Source: Mycobacterium sp. 1245805.9
GTDB taxonomy: Bacteria; Actinomycetota; Actinomycetes; Mycobacteriales; Mycobacteriaceae
Assembly (NCBI RefSeq): GCF_001672915.1
Contig: NZ_LZKR01000026.1
Span: 1-53,670 of the forward strand
Length of the DNA stretch: 53,670 nucleotides
Direction: 5' to 3'
The first letter of the stretch is position 1. Each line of letters starts with the position of its first letter. The position numbers and the translations under genes were made by a program. The notes beneath the pieces are model-generated. The model saw nothing but the letters and a program-made list of their open reading frames with translations. It had not been told where the DNA came from and ran no database searches. Positions 15,074 through 24,694 of this stretch are shown here, in pieces.

Positions 15074-16598
15074 GGGCACCATTGACGAACTGGTGCGGTC
15101 CCGCGCCGCGCGGCACGGCCCCAAGCCGGCGGTGATCGACCCGGCGGTTCGGCTGAGTTACCGCGAACTCGACTCCACCACACGCGATCTGGCCGCGGTC
15201 TTCGTCGACGCCGGCGTCGGGAAGGGCACCCGCGTCGGGCTGATCATGCCCAACAGCGCCCGCTGGGTGCGGGTGGCGATCGCCCTGACGCGCATCGGGG
15301 CCGTGCTGGTTCCGCTCAGCACCCTGCTGCAACCCGGCGAACTGGTCGCGCAACTGCGGGCCGCGTCGGTTCAGTTCCTGGTGAGCGTGGAGGAGTTCCG
15401 TGGCCGCCGGTACCTGGCGGACATCGAGGCGGTGCCGCGACTGGAGCTTCCCGCCCTGCGCCAGGTTTGGCCGGCCGACCGGCTCGACCATACGGTGCCG
15501 AGCGTGCCGGCCCACCGGATCGTCGACGCCGTGACCGAGACGATCGCCGCCGCCGACCCGATGGTCATCATGTTCACCTCCGGCAGCAGCGGAACACCCA
15601 AGGGAGTCATCCACTCCCACGGCAGCGCGCTGGCCGCCGTGGCATCGGGCCTCGCGGCGCGCTGCATCACGCCCGACACCCGGCTGTATCTTCCGATGCC
15701 GTTCTTCTGGGTGGGCGGTTTCGGCAGCGGCATCCTGTCCACGCTGCTGGCCGGGGCCACCCTGGTGACCGAGGAAATACCGCGCCCCGAAACCACCCTG
15801 CGGCTGCTGGAATCCGAGCGTGTCACGCTGTTTCGCGGGTGGCCCGATCAGGCCGAGGCCTTGGCACGGCATGCCGACCGGGTCGGGGCTGATCTGTCGG
15901 CCCTGCGACCCGGCAGCCTAGAGGCCCTACTGCCGCCCGAGCGGCGCGCCCAACCCGGCGCGCGGGCCACGCTATTCGGCATGACGGAGGCGTTCGGGCC
16001 ATACTGCGGCTACGCCGCCGACACCGACATGCCGTCCTCGGCGCGGGGCAGCTGCGGAAAGCCGTTCCCCGGTATGGAAGTCCGCATCGTCGACACCGAC
16101 GGCGGCGAGCCGGTCGCGGCGGGATCGGTTGGGGAGATCCAGATCCGGGGACCACACACCCTGCGTGGCATCTGCCGGCGCAGCCGAGAGGAGCTGTTCA
16201 CGCCCGACGGCTTCTACCCCACCGGCGACCTCGGCCACCTCGACGAGGACGGGTTCCTGTTCTACCAAGGCCGGTCCGACGACATGTTCAAGGTCAGCGG
16301 CGCGACGGTCTATCCCAGCGAGGTGGAGCGGGCCCTGCGCGCGATCGACGGCGTCCAGAGCGCGTACGTCACCAACGTATCCGGCGACACGGGCGAGCGG
16401 GTCGGCGCGGCGGTGGTGCGTGCGAGCCAGCTGACCGCCGGGCAGTTGCGCGGTTCGGCCCGAAAGCTGTTGAGCGCGTTCAAGGTCCCGACGGTGTGGC
16501 TCTTGCTGGAATCCGACGATGAGGTCCCGCGCGGGGCAACCGGCAAGCTCGACGTACCCCGGCTGCGGGAGATGTTGATGGAGGCGAATGTGCCCTAG
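15066..16598 (+). CDS. AMP-forming acyl-CoA synthetase/ligase
   Basis: The protein has 510 residues. The motifs are IMFTSGSSGTPKGVIH (A3), LFGMTEAFGP (A5), FYPTGDLGHLDEDGFLFYQGR (hinge) and PRGATGKLDVPR (A10 lysine). It is a sister of the preceding ligase. Three ligases in a row suggest either different substrates of one route or successive intermediates that must be re-activated. The last gene of the operon, it converges on a secreted protein gene; their stop codons overlap by four bases inside a perfect 14-base palindrome (16590-16603). Confidence 0.85.
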   Translation: MPEGTIDELVRSRAARHGPKPAVIDPAVRLSYRELDSTTRDLAAVFVDAGVGKGTRVGLIMPNSARWVRVAIALTRIGAVLVPLSTLLQPGELVAQLRAASVQFLVSVEEFRGRRYLADIEAVPRLELPALRQVWPADRLDHTVPSVPAHRIVDAVTETIAAADPMVIMFTSGSSGTPKGVIHSHGSALAAVASGLAARCITPDTRLYLPMPFFWVGGFGSGILSTLLAGATLVTEEIPRPETTLRLLESERVTLFRGWPDQAEALARHADRVGADLSALRPGSLEALLPPERRAQPGARATLFGMTEAFGPYCGYAADTDMPSSARGSCGKPFPGMEVRIVDTDGGEPVAAGSVGEIQIRGPHTLRGICRRSREELFTPDGFYPTGDLGHLDEDGFLFYQGRSDDMFKVSGATVYPSEVERALRAIDGVQSAYVTNVSGDTGERVGAAVVRASQLTAGQLRGSARKLLSAFKVPTVWLLLESDDEVPRGATGKLDVPRLREMLMEANVP

Positions 16599-16957
16599 GG
16601 CACCCGCGTCCAGGGTTGGCAGTTCTGCGACTCGAAGGCCTTAACCGACGTGTTGATGTTCGCGAACATCGGACCGACGGACATGTTGGTCTGCAGCACG
16701 TGGTCCTTGTTCGCGTCGGGGGTTCCGTACGTGAACCACGCGCACATCGAGTCCTGGGTCGGCACGTTGTTGATCCAAACCCCCCAGGTGGACGCCGACC
16801 CGGCCGTTCGATAGAGGCCCGGCGCGATATCGGGCCCCACGACAAAGACGCCGTTACCGGGGATTGGATCCATCGGCTCCGCGCCGGCTGGTGCCGCAAG
16901 CGCGACCGCAGCCACACATGCGACGAATACGGCCGCTGCGCGAAGCGTTCGGGGCAT
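16595..16957 (-). CDS. Small secreted protein with GxFxVGxDIxPGxYRT domain
   Basis: The protein has 120 residues. A signal peptide covers residues 1-27 (MPRTLRAA, then a hydrophobic run, ending APAGA before EP). The mature part has GVFVVGPDIAPGLYRTAG, a Trp-rich centre and two cysteines (DSMCAW and SQNCQPW) that could pair. This VGxDIxPGxYR pattern recurs in many exported actinobacterial proteins of unknown function. I chose ATG 16957 because GAGGAAC precedes it and the signal peptide starts there. It does not look like part of the catabolic pathway. Confidence 0.75.
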   Translation of the reverse strand: MPRTLRAAAVFVACVAAVALAAPAGAEPMDPIPGNGVFVVGPDIAPGLYRTAGSASTWGVWINNVPTQDSMCAWFTYGTPDANKDHVLQTNMSVGPMFANINTSVKAFESQNCQPWTRVP

Positions 16958-17037
16958 TTGTTCCTCGCTTTGTGTTGTTGCCCCCTCCGATGGCAGCCTA
17001 AGCCCCGGCGTGGGTCGGCAACAACAGCTGTCCCGGC

Positions 17038-17730
17038 TCACGGGGCCGCCGGGTGGCTTCCATTCGAAACGACCCCCCGCGCGGTGAGGTGATCGATCAG
17101 CGGGATGGCGCCCGCGGCAAGGTGTTCCGACATGGCCGCCCGCGCGAGCTCCTGGTCGTGCTTTTTCAGGGCTGACAGGATCCGGCGATGGTCCTTGATC
17201 GACTGTGCCGGCCAGCCCTCGATGGCGGGGAACACCGATTCCGGTGCGTAACGGGTGATCTGCGACATCATCTGGGCGAGCTTCGGCGAGTCCGCGGCGA
17301 CGTTGATGGCGCGGTGAAATTCGTGGTTGAGGCGCACCGTCCGCTCGGTGTCGTCACCGGCGTAGGCCTCTTCGAGCTCGGCCTGGATCTGCTTGAGTTC
17401 GCGAAGCTGCTCGTCGGTGATGTTGATCGCGGCCCGCGCGGCCAGCTCCCCTCCGACGTAGCCCTGCACGTTGGCGACATCGGTGACGTCGCGCCCGGTC
17501 ACCGGCAGCACCACGAAACCGCGGCGGGGTTGCTGGGCGATCAGCCCCTCGGCCCGCAGCGCGAACAGCGCCTCTCGCACCGGGGTGACACTGATCCCCA
17601 GCTCCGCGGCCAGTTGGTCCAGGCGGACGTACGTTCCGGCCGCATAGGTGCCGTCGAAGATCCTTCTGCGGACGAAGCGCGCGACGTCGTCGGAAAGCTG
17701 TGGCCGCGCAGCGAAATCCGGGGTGGTCAT
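17038..17730 (-). CDS. GntR family transcriptional regulator (FadR/FCD type)
   Basis: The protein has 230 residues. A winged helix lies at about residues 10-75 (LDQLAAELGISVTPVREALFAL and a GLIAQQPRRGFVV wing). The helical FCD ligand domain follows, with NHEFHRAI and, near the end, KDHRRILSALKKHD, which carry the metal or ligand-binding histidines of that domain. FCD regulators usually sense small carboxylic acids or acyl-CoA. ATG 17730 lies four bases after the stop of the acyl-CoA dehydrogenase, so the regulator is the last gene of the operon it probably controls. Confidence 0.85.
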   Translation of the reverse strand: MTTPDFAARPQLSDDVARFVRRRIFDGTYAAGTYVRLDQLAAELGISVTPVREALFALRAEGLIAQQPRRGFVVLPVTGRDVTDVANVQGYVGGELAARAAINITDEQLRELKQIQAELEEAYAGDDTERTVRLNHEFHRAINVAADSPKLAQMMSQITRYAPESVFPAIEGWPAQSIKDHRRILSALKKHDQELARAAMSEHLAAGAIPLIDHLTARGVVSNGSHPAAP

Positions 17731-17734
17731 CGCC

Positions 17735-18928
17735 TCACACCTGATACTCGGCGAGCAGCCGCTTGCTGATGATGGACTTCTGGATTTCGCTGGTTCCCTC
17801 GCCGATGAGCAGGAACGGGGCATCGCGCATCAGCCGCTCGATCTCGTATTCCTTTGAATAGCCGTAGCCGCCGTGGATCCGGAAGCTCTGCTGGGTGACC
17901 TCCGAGCAGTATTCGCTGGCAAGGTATTTGGCCATGCCTGCGGCGACGTCGTTGCGCTCGCCGGAATCCTTCAACCGCGCCGCGTTGACCATCATCAGGT
18001 GCGCGGCCTCCACTTTGGTGGCCATCTCGGCCAGCTGGAAGGCGATGGCCTGGTGTTCGGCGATCGGCTTGCCGAAGGTGTGCCGCTGCTGGGCGTAGCG
18101 CACCGCGAGTTCGAAGGCGCGGATGCCGATGCCGCACGCGCGCGCCGACACGTTGACCCGGCCGACCTCGATGCCGTCCATCATCTGGAAGAAGCCCTGC
18201 CCGGGGGTGCCGCCGAGGATGTCGTCGGCGCTCGTCCGGTAGCCGTCGAAGATCAGCTCGGTGGTGTCGATGCCCTTGTAGCCCAGCTTGTCGATCTTGC
18301 CGGGGATCACCAGGCCGGGCACGACCTCGCCGAAGCCCGTTGGCTTTTCGACGAGGAACGCGGTGAGGTTGCGGTGCGGCTTGTCGGCGCCTTCGTCGGT
18401 GCGCACCAGCACCGCGACCAGGGTCGAGCTGCCGCCGTTGGTCAGCCACATCTTCTGGCCGTTGATCGTGTAGCCGCCGTCGGCGTCGCGCTGGGCCCGG
18501 GTGCGGATCGCGGCGACGTCGGAGCCCAGCTCTGGCTCCGACATCGAAAACGCGCCGCGCGACTCGCCGGTGGCCATGCGCGGCAGGAACCGCTGCTTCT
18601 GGGCGTCGGTGCCGTGCTGGCGCAGCATGTAGGCCACGATGAAGTGCGTGTTGAGCACCCCCGACACGCTCATCCAGCCGCGGGCAAGTTCTTCGACGCA
18701 CAGCGCGTAGGTCAGCAGCGACTCCCCCAGCCCGCCGTATTCCTCGGGGATCATCAGCCCGAACAGGCCCATCTCCCGCATCTGATGGACGATGGCTTGG
18801 GGGTAGGCATCGTCGTGCTCGAGTTGCGGTGCGTTGGGAATGACTTCCTTTTCGACGAATTGCCTTACGGTTGCGATGATCTCGGTCTGGAACTCGGTCA
18901 GGCCGAGGGTTTGGGCGAGTTTGGTCAT
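17735..18928 (-). CDS. Acyl-CoA dehydrogenase
   Basis: The protein has 397 residues of the FAD-dependent acyl-CoA dehydrogenase family. The FAD/substrate signature AFSMSEPELGSDVAAI and the C-terminal region LLIGEGTSEIQ are present; the glutamate in GEGTSE is the usual catalytic base. It would form a 2,3-double bond in an acyl-CoA. Its start overlaps the stop of the CoA-transferase (ATGA). The operon order SDR, thiolase, CoA-transferase, dehydrogenase, GntR fits a beta-oxidation-like route. Confidence 0.88.
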   Translation of the reverse strand: MTKLAQTLGLTEFQTEIIATVRQFVEKEVIPNAPQLEHDDAYPQAIVHQMREMGLFGLMIPEEYGGLGESLLTYALCVEELARGWMSVSGVLNTHFIVAYMLRQHGTDAQKQRFLPRMATGESRGAFSMSEPELGSDVAAIRTRAQRDADGGYTINGQKMWLTNGGSSTLVAVLVRTDEGADKPHRNLTAFLVEKPTGFGEVVPGLVIPGKIDKLGYKGIDTTELIFDGYRTSADDILGGTPGQGFFQMMDGIEVGRVNVSARACGIGIRAFELAVRYAQQRHTFGKPIAEHQAIAFQLAEMATKVEAAHLMMVNAARLKDSGERNDVAAGMAKYLASEYCSEVTQQSFRIHGGYGYSKEYEIERLMRDAPFLLIGEGTSEIQKSIISKRLLAEYQV

Positions 18929-20127
18929 GCGCTATCCGTCCCTATCGTCTTGGCGCTCGTCAGGCGTGCGATGTCCGCGGTCGTCAACCCCAAACACTCG
19001 GCGAGCACGTCGGCGGTGTCTTGTCCCACCGCGGGCGCCGGTGCGCTCGCGGGATGGGTGCCGTCGAATGCGGCCGGCAGGCCGGGGGCGAGATAATCCC
19101 CTACGCCCGGCTGGTGCAGCCGGGAAAACAGCGGATTGGCCGTCACCTTCGGGTCGGCGGCGGCCTCGGCGAAGGTGCGGTAGCGCTCGAACAGCACGGT
19201 GGTCCCCGACAGCGCGGCGGCGACCTCGTCGGCCGTGTAATCGGCGAACCAGGTGGCGAACAGCCCGGACAGGGCGTCGCGGTAGCGATAGCGGTCGCCC
19301 TCCGAGCCGAAGTCCACGCCCAGCGCCTCCTCGAGCGCCGACACCGCGGCACCGGTGCCGGTCACCGCGACGAGGTCGCGAAAGTGCCTGCGCGTCAAGG
19401 TGACCACCATGAAGCCGATCCCGTCGCGGCTGGTGAAGTCCTGCCCGTACTGGCCGTAGATGGCGTTGCCGAGCCGTTGCCGCTGCGTCCCGTTGACCTG
19501 CGGTTCGGTCAGCAGCCCGAGGTTCCCCGCCGTGGCCAGCGCCACGTCCTCCAGCGCCAGGCTGACGCGCGCGCCCGCCCCGCTCTGCTCGCGGCGCCGG
19601 ACGGCGGTGACGACGGCCAGCGCGGCGTACAGGCCGCAGCACACGTCCCAGGCCGGCAGCACGTGGTTGATCGGGCCAGCGTGCTCGGCCGGACCGGTGA
19701 CGAGCGGGTACCCGATGCCCGCGTTGACGGTGTAGTCCACGGCGGTGGACCCGTCAGCGCGTCCCAGCAGTTGGACGCTGATGACGTCGGAACGCTTGGC
19801 GGCCAACACATCGTGGCCGAGCCAGGGCAGCCCGGCGGCGTTGGTAACGACGATGCCGTCGCCCTCGACGATCAGCCGCTGGACCAGCTCCTGGCCCTCG
19901 GGCGAGCGCAGATCGATGGTGGCCGAACGCTTTCCCTTGTTCAGGCCGGTCCAGTAGATCGAGGTGCCGGCGGCGGACAGCGGCCAGCGCTGGACGTCGG
20001 ATGCGCCGCCGATCGGGTCGACGCGGATCACCTGCGCGCCGAGCTGTCCCAGCGTCATCCCGCACAGCGGGGCGGCGACGAAGCTGGACACCTCGACGAC
20101 GGTGAGTCCGCTCAGCGGAGCGGTCAC
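18925..20127 (-). CDS. CoA-transferase family III (CaiB/BaiF type)
   Basis: The protein has 400 residues. The N-terminus LSGLTVVEVSSFVAAPLCGMTLGQLGAQVIRV is typical, followed by NKGKRSATIDLRSPEGQE. A conserved Asp lies in LPAWDVCCGLYAALAVVTAV and is a candidate for the catalytic aspartate that forms the anhydride with the acyl group. It would move CoA between two carboxylic acids, or act as a racemase of the AMACR branch. GTG 20127 is chosen because it makes a GTGA overlap with the thiolase stop; a longer frame upstream lies inside the thiolase. Confidence 0.85.
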   Translation of the reverse strand: MTAPLSGLTVVEVSSFVAAPLCGMTLGQLGAQVIRVDPIGGASDVQRWPLSAAGTSIYWTGLNKGKRSATIDLRSPEGQELVQRLIVEGDGIVVTNAAGLPWLGHDVLAAKRSDVISVQLLGRADGSTAVDYTVNAGIGYPLVTGPAEHAGPINHVLPAWDVCCGLYAALAVVTAVRRREQSGAGARVSLALEDVALATAGNLGLLTEPQVNGTQRQRLGNAIYGQYGQDFTSRDGIGFMVVTLTRRHFRDLVAVTGTGAAVSALEEALGVDFGSEGDRYRYRDALSGLFATWFADYTADEVAAALSGTTVLFERYRTFAEAAADPKVTANPLFSRLHQPGVGDYLAPGLPAAFDGTHPASAPAPAVGQDTADVLAECLGLTTADIARLTSAKTIGTDSA

Positions 20128-21341
20128 GATGGGGCGACCCGCTCGAAGATTGCGGCCAGGCCCTGGCCCCCGCCGATGCACATGGTCTCCAACCCGTAGC
20201 GCGCCTGGCGGCGGTTGAGTTCGCGCGCCAGGGTCGCCAGCATCCGCCCGCCGGTCGCGCCGACGGGATGTCCCAGCGAGATTCCCGACCCGTGCACGTT
20301 AGTCCGGTCGTGGTCGGCGGCGCCGAAGTTCCATTCGCGCATCACCGCAAGCGCCTGCGCGGCAAACGCCTCGTTCAGCTCGACGACGTCGATGTCGGAC
20401 AGCCGCAGGCCCGCCTTGGCGAGGGCGACCTCGGTGGCCGGGACCGGGCCGATGCCCATGATGTTGGGCGCCACGCCCGCCGACCCCCACGACACCAGCC
20501 GGACCAACGGCGTCAGGCCGCATTCGGCCGCCTTCTCCGGGGTGGTCACCACACACATCGACGCCGCGTCGTTCTGCCCGCTGGCGTTGCCGGCCGTCAC
20601 CGTCGCCTCCGGATCCTCGGCCAGCAGAACAGGTTTGAGCTTGCTCAACGACTCCACCGACGTGTCGGCGCGCGGATGCTCGTCGGTGTCGATCAATTCG
20701 TCACCCTGGCGGGTGCGGACGGAGACCGGAATGATCTCCTCGGCCATGATGCCGTCCTTCTGGGCGGCCACCGCACGCTGGTGCGACCGCACCGCAAGCC
20801 CATCCTGCTCCTGGCGCGAAATGCCGTACTGGCGGCGCAAGTTCTCGGCGGTCTCCAGCATCCCGCCCGGCACCGGGTAGTTGCGGCCCCCGGCGGTGGT
20901 GCGTCCCCGCGCCAGCCCGTCGTGCACCCGCACGCCGCTACGGGCGCCCCCCCAGCGCATGTCGGTCGAGTAGAAGGCGACGTTGCTCATACTTTCGCAG
21001 CCGCCGGCGACGACCAGATCGTGGTCGCCGTTGCCCACCTGCAGGCACGCCTGGATCACCGCCTGCAGGCCCGACCCGCAGCGCCGGTCGACCTGCATCC
21101 CCGGAACCGTCACGGGCAGGCCGGAATCCAGCGCCACCACCCGCCCGATCGCCGGCGCCTCGCTGCTGGGGTAGCAGTGGCCGAGGATGACGTCTTGCAC
21201 GGCGTCGGGCGCGATTCCGGTCCGCTCGAGCAGCCCCTTGAGGGCGGCCACGCCCAGGTCGACGGCGGTCAGCGACTTGAACATTCCGCCGTAGCGGCCG
21301 ATCGGCGTGCGCACGGGTTCACAAACGACGGTCTCGCGCAT
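20124..21341 (-). CDS. Acetyl-CoA acetyltransferase/3-ketoacyl-CoA thiolase
   Basis: The protein has 405 residues. The nucleophilic cysteine lies in QVDRRCGSGLQAV (residue 88), the catalytic histidine in NVHGSGISLGHPVGATGGR, and the second cysteine in ETMCIGGGQGLAA. All thiolase residues are present. It would cleave a 3-ketoacyl-CoA with CoA, or run in reverse. The SDR upstream ends 14 bases before it and could supply the 3-keto substrate. Confidence 0.9.
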   Translation of the reverse strand: MRETVVCEPVRTPIGRYGGMFKSLTAVDLGVAALKGLLERTGIAPDAVQDVILGHCYPSSEAPAIGRVVALDSGLPVTVPGMQVDRRCGSGLQAVIQACLQVGNGDHDLVVAGGCESMSNVAFYSTDMRWGGARSGVRVHDGLARGRTTAGGRNYPVPGGMLETAENLRRQYGISRQEQDGLAVRSHQRAVAAQKDGIMAEEIIPVSVRTRQGDELIDTDEHPRADTSVESLSKLKPVLLAEDPEATVTAGNASGQNDAASMCVVTTPEKAAECGLTPLVRLVSWGSAGVAPNIMGIGPVPATEVALAKAGLRLSDIDVVELNEAFAAQALAVMREWNFGAADHDRTNVHGSGISLGHPVGATGGRMLATLARELNRRQARYGLETMCIGGGQGLAAIFERVAPS

Positions 21342-21355
21342 GGTCGCTGCTCCGC

Positions 21356-22096
21356 TCAGATGTGCCGGCCGCCCGTGACTTCCATCACGGTGCCGGTCAT
21401 GTAGGAGGACAGGTCGGAGGCCAGGAACAGGGCGACGGTCGCGACCTCGCTGGGCTCACCGGCGCGGCCCATCGGAATCTCGGCCACCTTCTCGTCCCAA
21501 ATGCGTTGCGGCATGGCCTCGGTCATGGCCGAGCGAATAAGGCCAGGAGCGATCGCGTTCACCCGTACCCCGAGGTACGCAAGCTCCTTCGCCGCCGCCT
21601 TGGTCATGCCGACGATCCCGGCCTTGGCCGCCGAATAGTTGGTCTGGCCGACCATGCCGACCTTGCCCGACACCGACGACATGTTCACGATGGCGCCGCG
21701 CTTGTTTTCCCGCATGATCGCCGCCGCCAGCCGGATGCCGTTCCAGGTCCCCTTCAGGTGCACGTCGATGACCTGATCGAACTGCTCTTCGGTCATCTTG
21801 CGCATCGTCGCGTCGCGGGTGATGCCGGCGTTGTTGACCATGATGTCCAGGCCGCCGAAGCGCTCGACGGCGGTCTGAATCAGCGTCTCGACCTCGGCCG
21901 CCCGCGTCACGTCGCAGCAGACGGCCAGCGCCACCTGGTCGCCGCCCAGTTTGTCGGCCGCGGCCTGGGTGCCCTCGAGGTTGACGTCGCCGAGCACGAC
22001 CCGCGCCCCCTCGGCGACGAATCTCTCGGCAATGGCGAAGCCCAGCCCTTGCGCACCACCTGTGACGACTGCAGTCTGACCGTCCAGCAACGACAC
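21356..22096 (-). CDS. SDR family oxidoreductase (3-oxoacyl/3-hydroxyacyl-CoA type)
   Basis: The protein has 246 residues, very like Fab[15 protein letters not shown] cofactor motif, NNAG motif in [12 protein letters not shown], catalytic Ser in [10 protein letters not shown], and YSAAKAG. In this operon it would oxidise a 3-hydroxyacyl-CoA to the ketone for the thiolase. I chose GTG 22096 because GGGAGG lies ten bases upstream and the Rossmann fold starts right after; an ATG 66 bases further up lies in the AT-rich promoter region. It is the first gene of the five-gene minus operon. Confidence 0.85.
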   Translation of the reverse strand: MSLLDGQTAVVTGGAQGLGFAIAERFVAEGARVVLGDVNLEGTQAAADKLGGDQVALAVCCDVTRAAEVETLIQTAVERFGGLDIMVNNAGITRDATMRKMTEEQFDQVIDVHLKGTWNGIRLAAAIMRENKRGAIVNMSSVSGKVGMVGQTNYSAAKAGIVGMTKAAAKELAYLGVRVNAIAPGLIRSAMTEAMPQRIWDEKVAEIPMGRAGEPSEVATVALFLASDLSSYMTGTVMEVTGGRHI

Positions 22097-22148
22097 GTGA
22101 AACCCGCCTCCCTCGCTTTGGCCCCGCCATGGGGTATCCGTCGGTCGA

Positions 22149-22164
22149 ATATCATATTTCATAT
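22149..22164. promoter_or_regulatory. AT-rich imperfect palindrome in divergent promoter
   Basis: ATATCATATTTCATAT is an imperfect inverted repeat (6 of 8 positions pair) in a GC-rich background. It lies midway between the divergent SDR-thiolase operon and the acyl-CoA dehydrogenase gene. It may be a -10 region or an operator for the GntR regulator encoded at the end of the minus operon. Confidence 0.35.
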
Positions 22165-22229
22165 AGGATCGCGCTCGGCGCCGGGTGCGCCGGGGCCCAG
22201 CGACAACTTCCAAAGAGGAGCGCCCGCCT

Positions 22230-23398
<1,169 letters not shown>

Positions 23399-23402
<4 letters not shown>

Positions 23403-24220
23403 GCGGCAGGTTGGCGGGGCGGGTGGCACTGATCACCGGGGCGGCGCGCGGCCAGGGGCGGGCCCACGCCGTTCGGATGGCCCGGGAGGGCGCCGACATC
23501 ATCGCCGTCGACATCGCCGGCAAGCTCCCGTTCTGTGTCCCCTACGATTCCGCCACGCCCGACGACCTCGCCGAGACCGTCCGCCTGGTGGAACAGACGG
23601 ACCGTCGAATCTTGGCCACCCCCACCGACGTTCGCGACTTCGACGAACTCCGACGGGTGGTCGAGGACGGAGTCGGCGCCTTCGGGCGTCTCGACATCAT
23701 CGTCGCCAACGCCGGAATCTCGGCCCCGCAGGCCTGGAACGACATCACCCCCGACTCGTTCCGCGACGTCATGGAGATCAACGTGACCGGCACCTGGAAC
23801 ACCGTGATGGCGGGCGCCGACAAGATCATCGAAGGGGGGCGCGGCGGCTCGATCATCCTGATCAGTTCCGCGGCCGGCATGAAGTTGCAGCCGTTCATGG
23901 TGCACTACACCACCAGCAAGCACGCGGTCGCCGGGATGGCGCGCGCGTTCGCCGCCGAGTTGGGCAAGCATTCGATCCGGGTCAACAGCGTGCACCCGGG
24001 TCCGGTGAACACCCCGATGGGCTCCGGCGACATGATCGCGGCGATGGCCAAGGCCATGGAGACCAATCCGCAGCTGGCCAACATGCTCACGCCGTTCCTG
24101 CCCACCTGGGCCGCCGAGCCCGAAGAGGTCGCCGACGCCGTGTGCTGGCTGGCCAGCGACGAATCGCGCAACATCACCGCCGCGCAGATCCCGGTCGACC
24201 AGGGTTCGACGCAATACTGA
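23399..24220 (+). CDS. Mycofactocin-type SDR family oxidoreductase
   Basis: The protein has 273 residues. The cofactor motif is ITGAARGQGRAHA, and an extra segment follows the second strand (IAVDIAGKLPFCVPYDSATPDDL), which is the hallmark of the mycofactocin-coupled SDR group (TIGR03971 type). The catalytic Ser is in LISSAAG and Tyr-Lys in VHYTTSKHA. Such enzymes hold NAD tightly and pass electrons to mycofactocin. It is coupled to the acyl-CoA dehydrogenase by an ATGA overlap, so it may oxidise an alcohol formed in the same route. The subgroup call rests on the visible insertion and needs a profile search. Confidence 0.8.
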
Positions 24221-24268
24221 TCCGCCCCCGGCGGGAATAGCCCGCACGGATCGGTATTTTTAAGCGGC

Positions 24269-24694
24269 ATGAAAGCTTTCACCGAAACCGAACGTCAGGA
24301 GTTCCTCGCCGATACCCACGTCGGCGTCCTGTCCGTGGCCGCCGACGGCCGCCCGCCGGCCAGCGTCCCGATCTGGTATGACTACACGCCCGGCGGCGAC
24401 ATCCGGATCATGACCGGGGCGTCGAGCCGCAAGGCGCGGCTCATCGAGCGCGCGGGCGCGGTGACGCTCGTGGTCCAGCGCGAGGAGTTGCCCTACCAGT
24501 ACGTGGTGGTGGAGGGCACCGTCGTCGGGACCACCAAGCCGGCCCCGGCCGACGCGCAGGAAGCGATCGCCATCCGATACCTCGGCGAGGAGGGCGCGCG
24601 CGCATTCCTGCGCAGCATGGAGGGTGTCGAGGAGGTGCTGTACACCATCCGCCCGGACCGGTGGATGAGCGCCGACTTCACCGGCGACCTCTAA
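24269..24694 (+). CDS. PPOX-class flavin/F420-dependent oxidoreductase
   Basis: The protein has 141 residues with the split-barrel fold of the pyridoxamine 5'-phosphate oxidase family. The strand pattern THVGVLSVAADGRPPASVPIWYDY and then KARLIERAGAVTLVVQRE are typical. Mycobacterial members of this size bind FMN or F420 and reduce small unknown substrates. It converges on the kinase-like gene, and their stop codons overlap by four bases. Confidence 0.75.
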   Translation: MKAFTETERQEFLADTHVGVLSVAADGRPPASVPIWYDYTPGGDIRIMTGASSRKARLIERAGAVTLVVQREELPYQYVVVEGTVVGTTKPAPADAQEAIAIRYLGEEGARAFLRSMEGVEEVLYTIRPDRWMSADFTGDL

